A stretch of 64,000 nucleotides of DNA from Deltaproteobacteria bacterium. GTDB taxonomy: Bacteria; Myxococcota_A; Polyangia; Polyangiales; Ga0077539. Positions 44,374 to 53,192 of the stretch are shown here, piece by piece (position 1 is the stretch's first letter; every line of letters starts with the position of its first letter). The position numbers and the translations under genes were made by a program. The stretch covers positions 103,392 to 167,391 of the forward strand of contig JAUXYJ010000088.1 in NCBI GenBank assembly GCA_030694465.1, read 5' to 3'. Below the pieces are notes generated by a model. That model was not told the DNA's origin. It saw only the letters and a list, made by a program, of their open reading frames with translations, and did not search any database.

Positions 44374-45059
44374 TCGCGCTTGAGCTCTCGCAGGCGGGGC
44401 TCGGGCATCACGATCGAGCGACGGCCTGCCGAATCGAGCGGGACGAACGCGTTGTCCTCGGGGACGTAGCCATGGAGCCCACCGCTGGAGAGGTCATAGA
44501 CCCAGCCGTGGAGCTGGAGCCTTCCTCGGCTGAGCGCCCATGTAACTGCCGGATAAGACAAGAGATTTTCGAGCTGCAGTGGCACACTCTCGTACGCCAA
44601 GTGGTCAATGAGCTCTTCGTCGTCGACTCCGGCGAGCATGGGCCGAATGTGCGCGAGCACTTGCTCTGCGTCACCGAGCCACTCCGCCAGCGAGGGCATG
44701 TGCGCTGCGAGCTTGACCGGGCCCTGGGCGAGCGCGCGGAGGCCACCGCAGTGCGTGTGTCCACAGACGACCATGTGCTCGATCTTGAGCCCATGGATCG
44801 CGTACTCGATGGCCGCACCGACGGCCCGGTGATGTCCCGCCCCAAACTTTGGGACGAGGGCCGCGATGTTGCGCAGACCGAAGAGGTCTCCGGGCTGAGA
44901 GTTGACGATCACGTCGGGCACCACGCGCGCGTCGCAGCACGAGATCACCATCGCGAGGGGCTCATGGACGCCTCCGGCCAACCGAGCGAACAGCTCTTCT
45001 TCTGCAGGAAAGTACTCGCTCTTAAAGCGCGAATGTCCGAGCAACAGTTGTGCAACCAT
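44370..45059 (-). CDS. Beta-class carbonic anhydrase
   Basis: A 229-residue zinc enzyme interconverting CO2 and bicarbonate. The zinc site is complete: Cys41-x-Asp43-x-Arg45 (SCCDARVVPD) and His101-x2-Cys104 (VVCGHTHCGGL). The start ATG 45059 (MVAQLLLGHSRFKSEYF) leads straight into the normal family start; the longer in-frame candidate would overlap the amidase gene. LSSGGLHGYV near the C-terminus is also typical. It lies downstream of the amidase gene by 62 bases and overlaps the YndJ-like gene. Confidence 0.9.
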   Translation of the reverse strand: MVAQLLLGHSRFKSEYFPAEEELFARLAGGVHEPLAMVISCCDARVVPDVIVNSQPGDLFGLRNIAALVPKFGAGHHRAVGAAIEYAIHGLKIEHMVVCGHTHCGGLRALAQGPVKLAAHMPSLAEWLGDAEQVLAHIRPMLAGVDDEELIDHLAYESVPLQLENLLSYPAVTWALSRGRLQLHGWVYDLSSGGLHGYVPEDNAFVPLDSAGRRSIVMPEPRLRELKRE

Positions 45060-45121
45060 GGGATGAATCGATACGCTGAAGGCGGGCAATAAACCAGGAC
45101 AAACCCACACGGTGGGCCGCT

Positions 45122-46576
45122 TCAGGACCTCGTCCAAGCCGGCGCGGTCCATCGTTGGCCGTCGGCTTCAAGCCACTGTGCGCAGGCGATCGTGAGGTGG
45201 TCCATTTGCCAACCGCCAATGACCTGAACGCCCAGCGGGAGACCTTCTGAATCGAGCCCCATGGGCACAGAGGTCGCGGGAAACTCCAGGGCGTTGATCA
45301 CTGCGGTGAAGCCATACTCGATGGGACGCAAGAGCGCCCTCTGGTGCGGCGGCGCCGTGCGCGCGTAGGGCGGCATCAGCAGAACACCGCGGTCACCGAG
45401 CAGCTGTGTGAGCTTGACTCGAAGCGCCTCAAGGGCCGCGAGGCTCTTGGCGATCTGCTTGGGAAAAAGCTCAGGAATCTTCTCAAGCAGCGCGAGCCCC
45501 AGCGCAGGAAACGTGTGCTCTGAGCGCCCACGTGCGAGCTTCACCAGCTCACCAAGCGCAGACACTGGCGTGCCCTGACCGAGGAGGCTCGCGAAGCTCT
45601 CGCCGCCGGCCGCGTGCATCGCCGCGGACCACATCTCGAGCGCGTGCCTCAGCTCGGGCAGCGCGAGGGACTGCACCTGCGCACCCATGGACGCGAGCGA
45701 GTCTGCGGCGAGACGTTGCGCGCCGCGGAGCGAATCGGACGCGCGGACTGGGCAGGCCTCGTCGACGACGAACACCTGCAAATCTGCTTGCTGAATATCA
45801 CTTGGCTTTCTCTTTGGCATCTCGACACAGGCGTCATCGGTTCCGTCGGGTCCTTCGAGAATCTCAAGCAACAGGGCGAGATCTTGGGCGCGACGCGCGA
45901 GGGGCCCGGTCGAGAGCATTCTTCGTGCGCTCCCGTGTGCCATCGGAAACTGTCCCGTCCCTGGCACTCTCCCTCCCGAGGGCTTGTGCCCGTACACGCC
46001 GTTGAAGAACGCGGGGATCCGGATGCTCCCGCCGATGTCACTCCCGAGCCCAAACGGAGAGGCACCGGCGCCCACGATCGCGCCCTCGCCCCCCGAAGAG
46101 CCACCGCACGTGCGGGTGAGATCAAACGCGTTATTCGTGCGCCCGTACACACGGTTATCGCTCTCGAGCCACATGCACAGCTCGCTCGTGTTGGTCACCC
46201 CCATGATGACCACGCCGGCCTCACGCAGCCGCGCGACCGCCGTCGCGTCGCTCTGGCTTACGTGTGTGCGGCGCGAGACCAAGCCTGAGCAGTTCGGCAT
46301 TCCCTGCACAGCAAACGCCTCTTTGATGGTGCACGGGACACCCAGCAGCGCGCTCTCGAGTCGATATCCGGGGCCCTTGGTCGCGAGCATGCGGTCAATG
46401 AAGTCAGCCTCCGCGCGTGCGAGCTCAAAGCGCTCACAGACAACCGCGTTGAGCTTAGGGTTTACTCGCGCGATCTGCGCGATGTGCGTGTCAAGACAAG
46501 CGCGCGAGGTGAGCTCGCCTCGTCGAATTTGTTGTGCGATTTCAGTCGCAGATTGATCGAGCGTGCGTTCGGTCAT
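45122..46576 (-). CDS. Amidase signature family hydrolase
   Basis: A 484-residue amidase with the Ser-cisSer-Lys triad: Lys85 in CTIKEAF, Ser160 in CGGSSGGEGAIVGAGASPFG and nucleophile Ser184 in GSDIGGSIRIPAF. The spacing between these residues equals that of FAAH, so the enzyme looks active and perhaps closer to fatty-acid amide hydrolase types than to GatA. GVYGHKPSGGRVPG and the C-terminal PATSVPMGLD and LPLGVQVIGG also fit. No gatB or gatC is adjacent, so a tRNA role is unlikely. Substrate not evident. Confidence 0.88.
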   Translation of the reverse strand: MTERTLDQSATEIAQQIRRGELTSRACLDTHIAQIARVNPKLNAVVCERFELARAEADFIDRMLATKGPGYRLESALLGVPCTIKEAFAVQGMPNCSGLVSRRTHVSQSDATAVARLREAGVVIMGVTNTSELCMWLESDNRVYGRTNNAFDLTRTCGGSSGGEGAIVGAGASPFGLGSDIGGSIRIPAFFNGVYGHKPSGGRVPGTGQFPMAHGSARRMLSTGPLARRAQDLALLLEILEGPDGTDDACVEMPKRKPSDIQQADLQVFVVDEACPVRASDSLRGAQRLAADSLASMGAQVQSLALPELRHALEMWSAAMHAAGGESFASLLGQGTPVSALGELVKLARGRSEHTFPALGLALLEKIPELFPKQIAKSLAALEALRVKLTQLLGDRGVLLMPPYARTAPPHQRALLRPIEYGFTAVINALEFPATSVPMGLDSEGLPLGVQVIGGWQMDHLTIACAQWLEADGQRWTAPAWTRS

Positions 46577-46718
46577 GGGGAGTGTTTACGCGGGGGCTGT
46601 GGGTGGCCGGGTTGAGAGCAGCGAGTGTGCCCCAGCGTGCGCCCTCCGCGCGGCTGCGTTTTTATTTTTGGCGTGAGGTGTAAGCACGACGTGAATCACG
46701 CCGTTGGTACGCAAAAGC

Positions 46719-48200
46719 ATGAATCACCGCACTCTCACCCTGGGCTCCGTGGCACTTCTCTCGCTGGTAAGCGCCTGCGGCTCGTCGTCGCACGCGCCCT
46801 ACGCCGGCATGGCGTACGCGAGCCCAAGTGGCGGCAGCGCGCGGCCCGCCGAGATCAGCATGGCCACAAGCGAGAGCGAGTACCGCGGGCCTGCGGCCTC
46901 GGTCACGAGCGCACCCGAAGCTGCCGCGAGGGCCGATCTCGACGGCGTGAGCGATCGATTTGGAGGGGTAGCCCCTGTGGCCGCGGCCCCTATGTCGCCC
47001 CCGCCGACTGGCGCCTCAACCAGCACACCCGTCGCGAATGGCGGCGAGATGGCCCCGATGGATTCGCGCGTGACGATCACCACGACGACGACCGTGACGG
47101 CTGTGCCTACGCCGATGCAGGTCGCGCCGGTGGTGATGCAGCAGAACAACATGGCCGGCAGGCTTACGGCCGCGAGCGTCGGGGATCACGACCGCCGAGA
47201 CGCTTATCTTGAGTACCTCGGACGCCACAGCGGTGAGCGCTCGATGCTGCGATTGAATCTCACGCGACGCGTGCGGTTTCGCGTGGTCGATGGCCAGGGT
47301 CAGGCTGTGAACAACGCGGTGATTGCGCTGCGTGCACAGGGAGCGAGCGTCGATGGGCGCACGCACGCGGATGGCATCTGGGATTTCTTTCCGGGCTTGT
47401 ACGGTGAGCAAGTTGGCGGGCAAATGAGCGTGCAAATCACTTCGCCAGCGGGTGCCACACAGGCGAGCGTCAGCGTGCCCTTTTCGGGCGATGGCCAAGA
47501 GGTCACCGTGCGAATGAACGGTGCTGCCCCGAGCGCGCCGCGTGCGCTCGACCTCGCGTTTACCATCGATGTCACGGGCTCTATGGGCGACGAGCTTGCC
47601 TACGTGCACCATGAGATCGCGCATATTGTCGAGCGCGTCAGGGCGAGCGTACCCAACACCAACGTGCGCGTCGCGGCGACGTTTTATCGCGACCGGAGCG
47701 ACCCCGTCGTAGTGCAGCAGATCCCATTCACTAGCAATATTGCTGGGTTTGCTTCGATGATGGGCGGCGTCCAGGCCAGCGGCGGCGGGGACTATCCCGA
47801 GGACATGAACACGGGCCTCGACGCGGCCTTCAACCGACTGCAGTGGTCCGATGACAACAGCGTTCGTGTGATGGTCCTGATCGCAGATGCTCCGCCACAG
47901 CACTATGGCGACGCGCAATTCACCTATCGTCACGCGATGCAAATGGCAGGCGCCAGAGGCATCCGGCTGCTGCCCGTCGCGGCCTCGGGAGCAGACCGCA
48001 GCGTCGAGTATCTCTTTCGCGCGATGGGCGCTGTCACGAGCACTCCGTACACGTATTTGACTGACGAATCCGGCGTGGGTCATGCCCACATGGAGGCAGA
48101 CACCGACCGCGTTGCGGTCGAGCGCTTCAACGATTTGCTCACGCGCTTGATTGTGTCGGACCTGCGGGGTCAGGGCATGCACGAGCTCATCCGCGAGTGA
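46719..48200 (+). CDS. VWA-domain lipoprotein
   Basis: A 493-residue lipoprotein with lipobox LVSAC (Cys20) and a long Ala/Ser/Pro/Thr-rich linker to about residue 145. A small beta-domain follows (VRFRVVDGQGQAVNNAVIAL), with carboxypeptidase-regulatory-like character. The C-terminal VWA domain shows the MIDAS LAFTIDVTGSMGDELA, then GGGDYPEDMNTGL and VRVMVLIADAPPQHYG. It probably binds a protein partner at the surface in a metal-dependent way. ATG 46719 is chosen from the signal peptide. It converges with the decarboxylase gene and overlaps it by 14 bases. Confidence 0.85.
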   Translation: MNHRTLTLGSVALLSLVSACGSSSHAPYAGMAYASPSGGSARPAEISMATSESEYRGPAASVTSAPEAAARADLDGVSDRFGGVAPVAAAPMSPPPTGASTSTPVANGGEMAPMDSRVTITTTTTVTAVPTPMQVAPVVMQQNNMAGRLTAASVGDHDRRDAYLEYLGRHSGERSMLRLNLTRRVRFRVVDGQGQAVNNAVIALRAQGASVDGRTHADGIWDFFPGLYGEQVGGQMSVQITSPAGATQASVSVPFSGDGQEVTVRMNGAAPSAPRALDLAFTIDVTGSMGDELAYVHHEIAHIVERVRASVPNTNVRVAATFYRDRSDPVVVQQIPFTSNIAGFASMMGGVQASGGGDYPEDMNTGLDAAFNRLQWSDDNSVRVMVLIADAPPQHYGDAQFTYRHAMQMAGARGIRLLPVAASGADRSVEYLFRAMGAVTSTPYTYLTDESGVGHAHMEADTDRVAVERFNDLLTRLIVSDLRGQGMHELIRE

Positions 48201-49581
48201 GCGCGGCGAGCACTGCGTCGAGATCTTCGCGTGTCGTCCGCGGGGATGTCACCGCGACGCGTACCCAGGTTCTCGACTGAAATTCACACGTGCTGACCCA
48301 CCCGATCCCTTGGTGTCGCACGCGCCGTACGCGCCCAGCAGGGTTGTCGATCGCGAGCAAAATGACAGGAAATACGCTGTTAGTCTCTGCCACCTCGACG
48401 CCCTCTCTCTCGCACCACGCGCGAAGAAAATCGCCAAGCTCAAGCCACTTGTCGCAGCGCGCGCGCAGCCCGTCGATCCCCTCGGTCGCGAGCATGAGCC
48501 AGAGCTTGAGACCCGTGGCGCGACGTGACCACTGCACCGTCGTCGCGAATCGGTGCGCAAGGCCCCCAGCCATGTACGCAGCCTGCACGCCAAAAAGACG
48601 CTGCAAGAGCTCTCGGTGAGGCGTAAAGAGCATGCCTGTTGCCAGCGAATTTCCAGGCCATTTATGCGCGTCCCATGCGAATGAGTCAGCCTGGTGTGCG
48701 CCAAACATTGCGTCACGACCACGTTGAGAGAGCGCCGCTCCCCCGCCCCACGCGGCGTCGACGTGCAGCCACAGGCCTCGCGCACGCCCCACATGGACCA
48801 GCTCGTCGATCTTGTCGATGCCGCCTGACTCGGTGCTGCCTGCGGTCGCGACCACGGCCAGAGGCAGAAATCCGCTGCGAATATCCTCGTCGATCGCGTG
48901 GGCCAGTGTTGCCCCGTCCAACACGCCGTCTGCGCGAGTCGACCGGAGCCATGCCCCAGACCGATCGCCAAGCCCAAGCATACGCAGGCACTTTGCCAAC
49001 GAGCGGTGAGCCGCGTGCGAGGCATACACGCGCGGTCGCGATGCGAACCCCAGGATCCCCTCGTCGAGGTAGCGCGGTTCGGCGCGTGTGAGCGCCATGG
49101 CGAGCGCGGTGAAGAGCGACTCACTTGCGCCCGTGGTGCAGTGCGAAGCGTCTGGATCGCTTGGCAATTGAGCGGCCGATGCGAGCGCACCGAGGGCGTC
49201 TCGCTCGAGCGCTAGCGCAAAGGGCGCTGAGGGAGACATCGCGAGCTGCGGGTCAAACGCGGCTGCGAGGGCGTCGCCTACCGTGCTGACGAGCGAGGGG
49301 CTCGGGTTGGCATAGCCCAGGTGCCGTGGATGTCCGGTGTGCAGCGACCGTGTGGTGAGCCCATGGACGACCTGTGTCATGGCCTCGTCGAGCGTGAGGC
49401 CACCTGTTTCGAGAGAGACCTCGCGGAGCAGACGACGAAGCCCCTGGTCGTCGTTGAGCGAGGGTTTAAGCAGGCGGGGATCGCCGCTGTCGAGCTTTTG
49501 CAGGTGGCGGGCGATGTGTTGCGCGAGCAGCGCGAGAGAGTCTTCGGTGGGGCTCAGGATGCCCAGACTTTTGCCATCCAC
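48187..49581 (-). CDS. PLP-dependent decarboxylase (group II)
   Basis: A 464-residue PLP enzyme of the aromatic-amino-acid/glutamate decarboxylase group. HLGYANPSPSLVSTVGDALA near 85, the acidic LHVDAAWGGGAALSQR and the PLP-binding Lys in SFAWDAHKWPGNSL are clear. The C-terminal part, LKLWLMLATEGIDGLRARCD, is also typical. The start ATG lies within the last 28 bases of the Xaa-Pro aminopeptidase gene in another frame, so the two are coupled. The substrate may be an aromatic or other amino acid; it cannot be told from the motifs. Confidence 0.86.
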   Translation of the reverse strand: MDGKSLGILSPTEDSLALLAQHIARHLQKLDSGDPRLLKPSLNDDQGLRRLLREVSLETGGLTLDEAMTQVVHGLTTRSLHTGHPRHLGYANPSPSLVSTVGDALAAAFDPQLAMSPSAPFALALERDALGALASAAQLPSDPDASHCTTGASESLFTALAMALTRAEPRYLDEGILGFASRPRVYASHAAHRSLAKCLRMLGLGDRSGAWLRSTRADGVLDGATLAHAIDEDIRSGFLPLAVVATAGSTESGGIDKIDELVHVGRARGLWLHVDAAWGGGAALSQRGRDAMFGAHQADSFAWDAHKWPGNSLATGMLFTPHRELLQRLFGVQAAYMAGGLAHRFATTVQWSRRATGLKLWLMLATEGIDGLRARCDKWLELGDFLRAWCEREGVEVAETNSVFPVILLAIDNPAGRVRRVRHQGIGWVSTCEFQSRTWVRVAVTSPRTTREDLDAVLAALTRG

Positions 49582-51116
49582 GCTTCGATGGCGTCAACGT
49601 CTGTCGGGATGTCGCGCGACAGGTTGTCGTAGCCATGGACCGTGACAAGCACGTCGTCTTCGATTCGAACGCCGATCCCACGATATTTGCTCGGAACGGT
49701 GAGGTCGTCGTGCTGAAAGTACAGACCCGGCTCGATGGTCAGGACCATCCCAGCGCGCAGGGGACCAAACTTGTAGTTCTCCATGCGGGCGCGGGCGCAG
49801 TCATGCACGTCGAGCCCGAGCATGTGGCTCACGTTGTGGAGCGTGTAGCGCTTGTAGAATTGGTTCTTCTCGTCGAGGGCCTCGCGCGCGGTGCACGTGA
49901 GAATTCCCAGGGCGACGAGCCCTTCAGTGAGCACGATCATCGCGGCGCGGTTGGGCTCGAGAAAGTCATTGCCGGGCTTGACCTGCTTGAGCGCGGCCAG
50001 ACGAGCGCGGTCGACAAGGGTATAAATCTCGCGCTGTGCCGCAGTAAATCGCCCCGAAATGGGCAGGGTCCGCGTGATGTCCGCGGTGTAGAGCGAGTGA
50101 CCTTCGACGCCTGCATCAAGCAGCAAAAGCTCGCCCTTCTTGATCTCGCCGTCGTTGCGCGTCCAGTGGAGTGTGCATGCATGAAGCCCAGCCGCGGCGA
50201 TGGTGCCGTAGCCCACATCGTTGCCCTCGACGCGGGCGCGAAGATGAAACACTCCCTCGACTTCTCGCTCGCTCTTGGCCTCGGCGAGCCGGGTGATCAC
50301 GTCTTCAAATCCACGGCGCGTCGCGCCCACGCTCGTCCGCAGCTCTTTGATCTCGAGGGGCTCTTTGATCAGGCGCATTTCAGACAAAAATGTGGCGAGC
50401 TCTTGGTCTCTCAAGAGCTCTGAAGCGACCATCTTTTGGACCTTCATTGACGCGCCACGAAGCACGCGCGCGGGCGCAGCTACCGCAGCGAGGTCGCTGG
50501 CCAAAGAGGCGAGCGGGCGCGCCTCGTCTACGGCAAATCGCGCGCAGGATTGCTCGACTCCGAGCCTGGGTCCGACCCACAGCTCGCCCTTGTTGCGGTC
50601 GGTAAAAAAGGTCGCGTCGGTCTTGCCCGGGTTGGGCTCGACGTAGAGCACGTGGCGGTGCTTCTTGCCGCTGGGGTAGAGCACCAACACGCAATCGGGC
50701 TCATGATTTCCAGTGAGATAGAAGAACTCGGTGTTGGGCCTAAAGCGATAGTGCGTGTCGTTTGCGCGGGTCTTTTCGTGCCCGGTCGCGATCACGAGCG
50801 TCTCGCCCACAAACGCCTGCGACAGCTTGGTCCGACGCCCTGCGAACGCGTCGGCGTTCTTGATGGGCACGATGGGCTCGGACGAAGCCGGCTTCCAATC
50901 ACGTGTCATAAACGCGAGGAGAGCCTCTGGGTTGCCCGAATCATGGCTCGCTGGCTTCGTCGTTGCGACGGGGGCTGCAAGAGCCTTTGCCTTCGCAGGT
51001 GCGGGTGTTTTTCTTGCGGAGACGGACACCGCGCCGCGTGGCTTGGCGGGCCCTTTGTCCTTGGTCACGGGCTTGGGGTTCGAGCTCTTCGAGGTGTGTT
51101 CTGATTCGCGCTTCAT
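49554..51116 (-). CDS. pepP: Xaa-Pro aminopeptidase (M24B)
   Basis: A 520-residue metallopeptidase that removes the N-terminal residue before proline. An unusual Lys/Ala/Pro-rich tail (about 1-65, SNPKPVTKDKGPAKPRGAVS) precedes the usual AMP_N domain, where TGHEKTRANDTHYRFRPNTE and FFYLTG stand. The creatinase-fold catalytic domain shows the metal ligands in LLLDAGVEGHSLYTADITRT, HNVSHMLGLDVHD, LTIEPGLYF and GIGVRIEDDVLVT. ATG 51116 (MKRESEHTS) is preferred to a start 45 bases upstream. The tail is absent in E. coli PepP and may bind nucleic acid or membranes. Confidence 0.9.
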   Translation of the reverse strand: MKRESEHTSKSSNPKPVTKDKGPAKPRGAVSVSARKTPAPAKAKALAAPVATTKPASHDSGNPEALLAFMTRDWKPASSEPIVPIKNADAFAGRRTKLSQAFVGETLVIATGHEKTRANDTHYRFRPNTEFFYLTGNHEPDCVLVLYPSGKKHRHVLYVEPNPGKTDATFFTDRNKGELWVGPRLGVEQSCARFAVDEARPLASLASDLAAVAAPARVLRGASMKVQKMVASELLRDQELATFLSEMRLIKEPLEIKELRTSVGATRRGFEDVITRLAEAKSEREVEGVFHLRARVEGNDVGYGTIAAAGLHACTLHWTRNDGEIKKGELLLLDAGVEGHSLYTADITRTLPISGRFTAAQREIYTLVDRARLAALKQVKPGNDFLEPNRAAMIVLTEGLVALGILTCTAREALDEKNQFYKRYTLHNVSHMLGLDVHDCARARMENYKFGPLRAGMVLTIEPGLYFQHDDLTVPSKYRGIGVRIEDDVLVTVHGYDNLSRDIPTDVDAIEAWMAKVWAS

Positions 51117-51185
51117 GGTCGAGCGCGCAGTGTAGCAGCCCTCTTGATCGCGCTGGATCAATCCAGCAGACCACGTGACTCTGCC

Positions 51186-52094
51186 CTATTTACCGCTCGA
51201 ACTAGGCAGCTCAAATCGGTCCGTGCCCAGCCGGATCTGACGGGTCACCGAGCGCCGCTCAATCACGCGACCCGCGTCGATGACGCTGATGGTCGAGAAG
51301 ACGTTTCGCGCCCGAAAAACCTCGACGTTCAGTCTCTCGAGGTCAAACCGGAGCATCCTTGCCAGGTCCGCCGAGTACACCCAGCCGCGGTCCACCAGGG
51401 GCTGATCGCGGTCTTTGAAGCGCTCTCGGGCCAAGAGCAAGAGCAGATAGTTCGAAGCGCGCCCAGTGATCAATTCACTGATTTCGGGCAGGCTGATTTC
51501 GACATGCTCTTCGTCGCGGCTCGCCTCAAACACCAGCGTAAGCCGCCCCAGAATGCGTGGCGGTTGCGAAGGCTGCGCAGTCGCGAGGAGCTCGCCGCTG
51601 TCCTCGAGCGGCGCGAGAACCTGCCAGCTCTTTCCGTCGATTTCGATCCGCTCGCCATGGACCAGTGGCCGGCCTTCGTCGTTCTCTTCGATGACCCAGC
51701 CTCCGGCGCCGTGGACCAAGCTCACCTTGGGGCTCTCTGGCGACGGGAGCGCCAAGATGCCCCCGCAGGTCTCGACCACTTCGTCGGTGTCTGTCACGAG
51801 CGCGGGCCCTGGGGGGCCATCGGCGAGGAGCTTGACGGACAAGCTGCCACACGCGATCACGTCGCCTTTGGTGATCTCAACGCGCAGACCCGCACCCAGG
51901 CGGACATCATTGACGGTCGTGCCATTGCGGCTGCCAAGATCGCGAACGCTCCAACGATCTCCAGCAAACGAAAACACGACGTGTTCGCCAGATACGGTGA
52001 GCTCTTCGAGCTGAATGCTGCACGCTGCTGAGCGACCAAGCAGAGCCCGTGAGGGCAGTGCGAAACGCTGCGCGCCGACGGCGAGTACGGCCAT
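51186..52094 (-). CDS. FHA-domain protein with C-terminal effector region
   Basis: A 302-residue protein. Residues 1-75 are a forkhead-associated domain, which binds phosphothreonine: SRALLGRSAACSIQLEELTV, SGEHVVF and VRDLGSRNGTTVNDVRLGAG. Residues about 115-210 include a second beta region (VHGERIEIDGKSWQVLAPLE). The C-terminal part, ELITGRASNYLLLLLARERF followed by YSADLARMLRFDLERLNVEV and FRARNVFS, looks like a winged-helix output (a DNA-binding-like region described for some myxobacterial FHA proteins). It could read out a Ser/Thr kinase such as the one at 21355. It stands alone, 69 bases downstream (minus strand) of no coding partner. Confidence 0.78.
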   Translation of the reverse strand: MAVLAVGAQRFALPSRALLGRSAACSIQLEELTVSGEHVVFSFAGDRWSVRDLGSRNGTTVNDVRLGAGLRVEITKGDVIACGSLSVKLLADGPPGPALVTDTDEVVETCGGILALPSPESPKVSLVHGAGGWVIEENDEGRPLVHGERIEIDGKSWQVLAPLEDSGELLATAQPSQPPRILGRLTLVFEASRDEEHVEISLPEISELITGRASNYLLLLLARERFKDRDQPLVDRGWVYSADLARMLRFDLERLNVEVFRARNVFSTISVIDAGRVIERRSVTRQIRLGTDRFELPSSSGK

Positions 52095-52172
52095 AAGTGC
52101 CCGAGAGTCTGCACTGATTTCGATGAGATTTCTAGAGCTTACTCGGGCTCCTCCGCGAGTCTTTGAGCAGCA

Positions 52173-52874
52173 CTAGAGCGACCAGTACGTTCCGAGCTCA
52201 AGACGCACAAACGGGACGCCAAAACTCTCGTTGCGTGCAGCCGCGCGTGCGGCATCAAATGGCGTGAGCAGTGGCGCTGTAGACAACGAGAGCGCTGAGA
52301 TTTCGGCATCTGTCGCCACGTTAAACCGCTGCACATCCATCAGCCATTGATAGCCCCCGCCCACGCGAATAAAGAACGAGCGGCTCGGGCGAATGTCGAT
52401 GTGTCCACCGACGCCAATCCACGTTGAGGTCGACGGCAGGTCTCCGCGCTGCCCTGGCAAGACCCTGCCGCGCAAGAGGGACAAGTTGCTCGACACGTCG
52501 GCGGACACTCCGAGGGCGAAGCTCTTCAGCGACAACGGCGTGACCAGAAGGGACGCCGCCAGCGAGGGGCCAAACGTGCCGCCCCCGCCGACGCCCGCAG
52601 AGACGCCCACGTAGCGAACTGGGCGGTACTCTACGAAGGTCCCCACGAGCCCGAGCGGGCCGCCGATTCCCGCCGACATTCCCCACGCGAGTGTCTGAGA
52701 CCAGCGATTGCGCCGCACCGTTCGTACGGACTGAAAGGTGATCTCTTCACCGACAACCGCAGGCCGCGTAGCGGGCGTCTCGGCGCGAGCCTGGGCGTAC
52801 GAGACTTGTGCGCATGTGGTGATCAGAGCCAGAGCGAGACCCATCGAAGCGACGAGTTGCGAGTTGTGTTGCAT
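52173..52874 (-). CDS. Predicted outer-membrane protein
   Basis: A 233-residue exported protein. Start ATG 52874 with AAGG six bases upstream; the signal peptide ends SYAQA (cleavage after residue about 26). The mature part is a Gly-rich barrel-like sequence: WGMSAGIGGPLGLVGTFVEY, VGVSAGVGGGGTFGPSLAAS, FFIRVGGGYQWLMDV, ending FVRLELGTYWSL, with an aromatic near the C-terminus as in barrels. No named family recognised. A 318-base gene-free region lies upstream. Confidence 0.72.
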   Translation of the reverse strand: MQHNSQLVASMGLALALITTCAQVSYAQARAETPATRPAVVGEEITFQSVRTVRRNRWSQTLAWGMSAGIGGPLGLVGTFVEYRPVRYVGVSAGVGGGGTFGPSLAASLLVTPLSLKSFALGVSADVSSNLSLLRGRVLPGQRGDLPSTSTWIGVGGHIDIRPSRSFFIRVGGGYQWLMDVQRFNVATDAEISALSLSTAPLLTPFDAARAAARNESFGVPFVRLELGTYWSL

Positions 52875-53192
52875 GGGCCGCCTTGGGTTCGTTTGACAGC
52901 AGTGCACCCCAAGCTGCTTCTTGGTGCGCGAGGACAGCGGTGATGCAATGGTCGAGCCAGAGCGTTTAGGATCGCTCAAGCCGGGTGAATGCATCAACTC
53001 TATCGACTGTCAAGTGGGATGCGGGAGCAGGCACTTTCATTCGCGCGATAGGCAAATTTGCACATTGAGTCGCTGGCACTGGACGCTCGCATCGAGACGG
53101 TGAGCCCACAGCGGTCTCGTGCCAAGTTGTGCCGATTGCGTGTGGCGTGTGCGTGGACTGTCGGAAGTGACGGCGTGATGGCGGCTCACCTG
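52875..53192. other. 318-base intergenic region
   Basis: No supported gene lies here on either strand. It must hold the promoter of the outer-membrane protein gene and the 3' end of the propeller-lipoprotein operon, both on the minus strand. A GCAAATTTGC sequence near 53050, related to the recurring TTTGCA motif, is present. I see no clear terminator hairpin and no RNA gene. Confidence 0.4.
52881..52884 (-). promoter_or_regulatory. Ribosome binding site of the outer-membrane protein gene
   Basis: AAGG on the minus strand, six bases before ATG 52874. It excludes the 41-residue longer in-frame start. Confidence 0.55.

Noticed and set aside
47016..48182. A 388-codon minus-strand frame opposite the VWA lipoprotein
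   Set aside because: The plus-strand frame has the signal peptide and MIDAS motif; the other is a mirror frame rich in His and Arg.
52875..53192. Possible small RNA or terminator in the longest gene-free stretch
   Set aside because: No stable hairpin with a T-run and no RNA family feature was seen on either strand.
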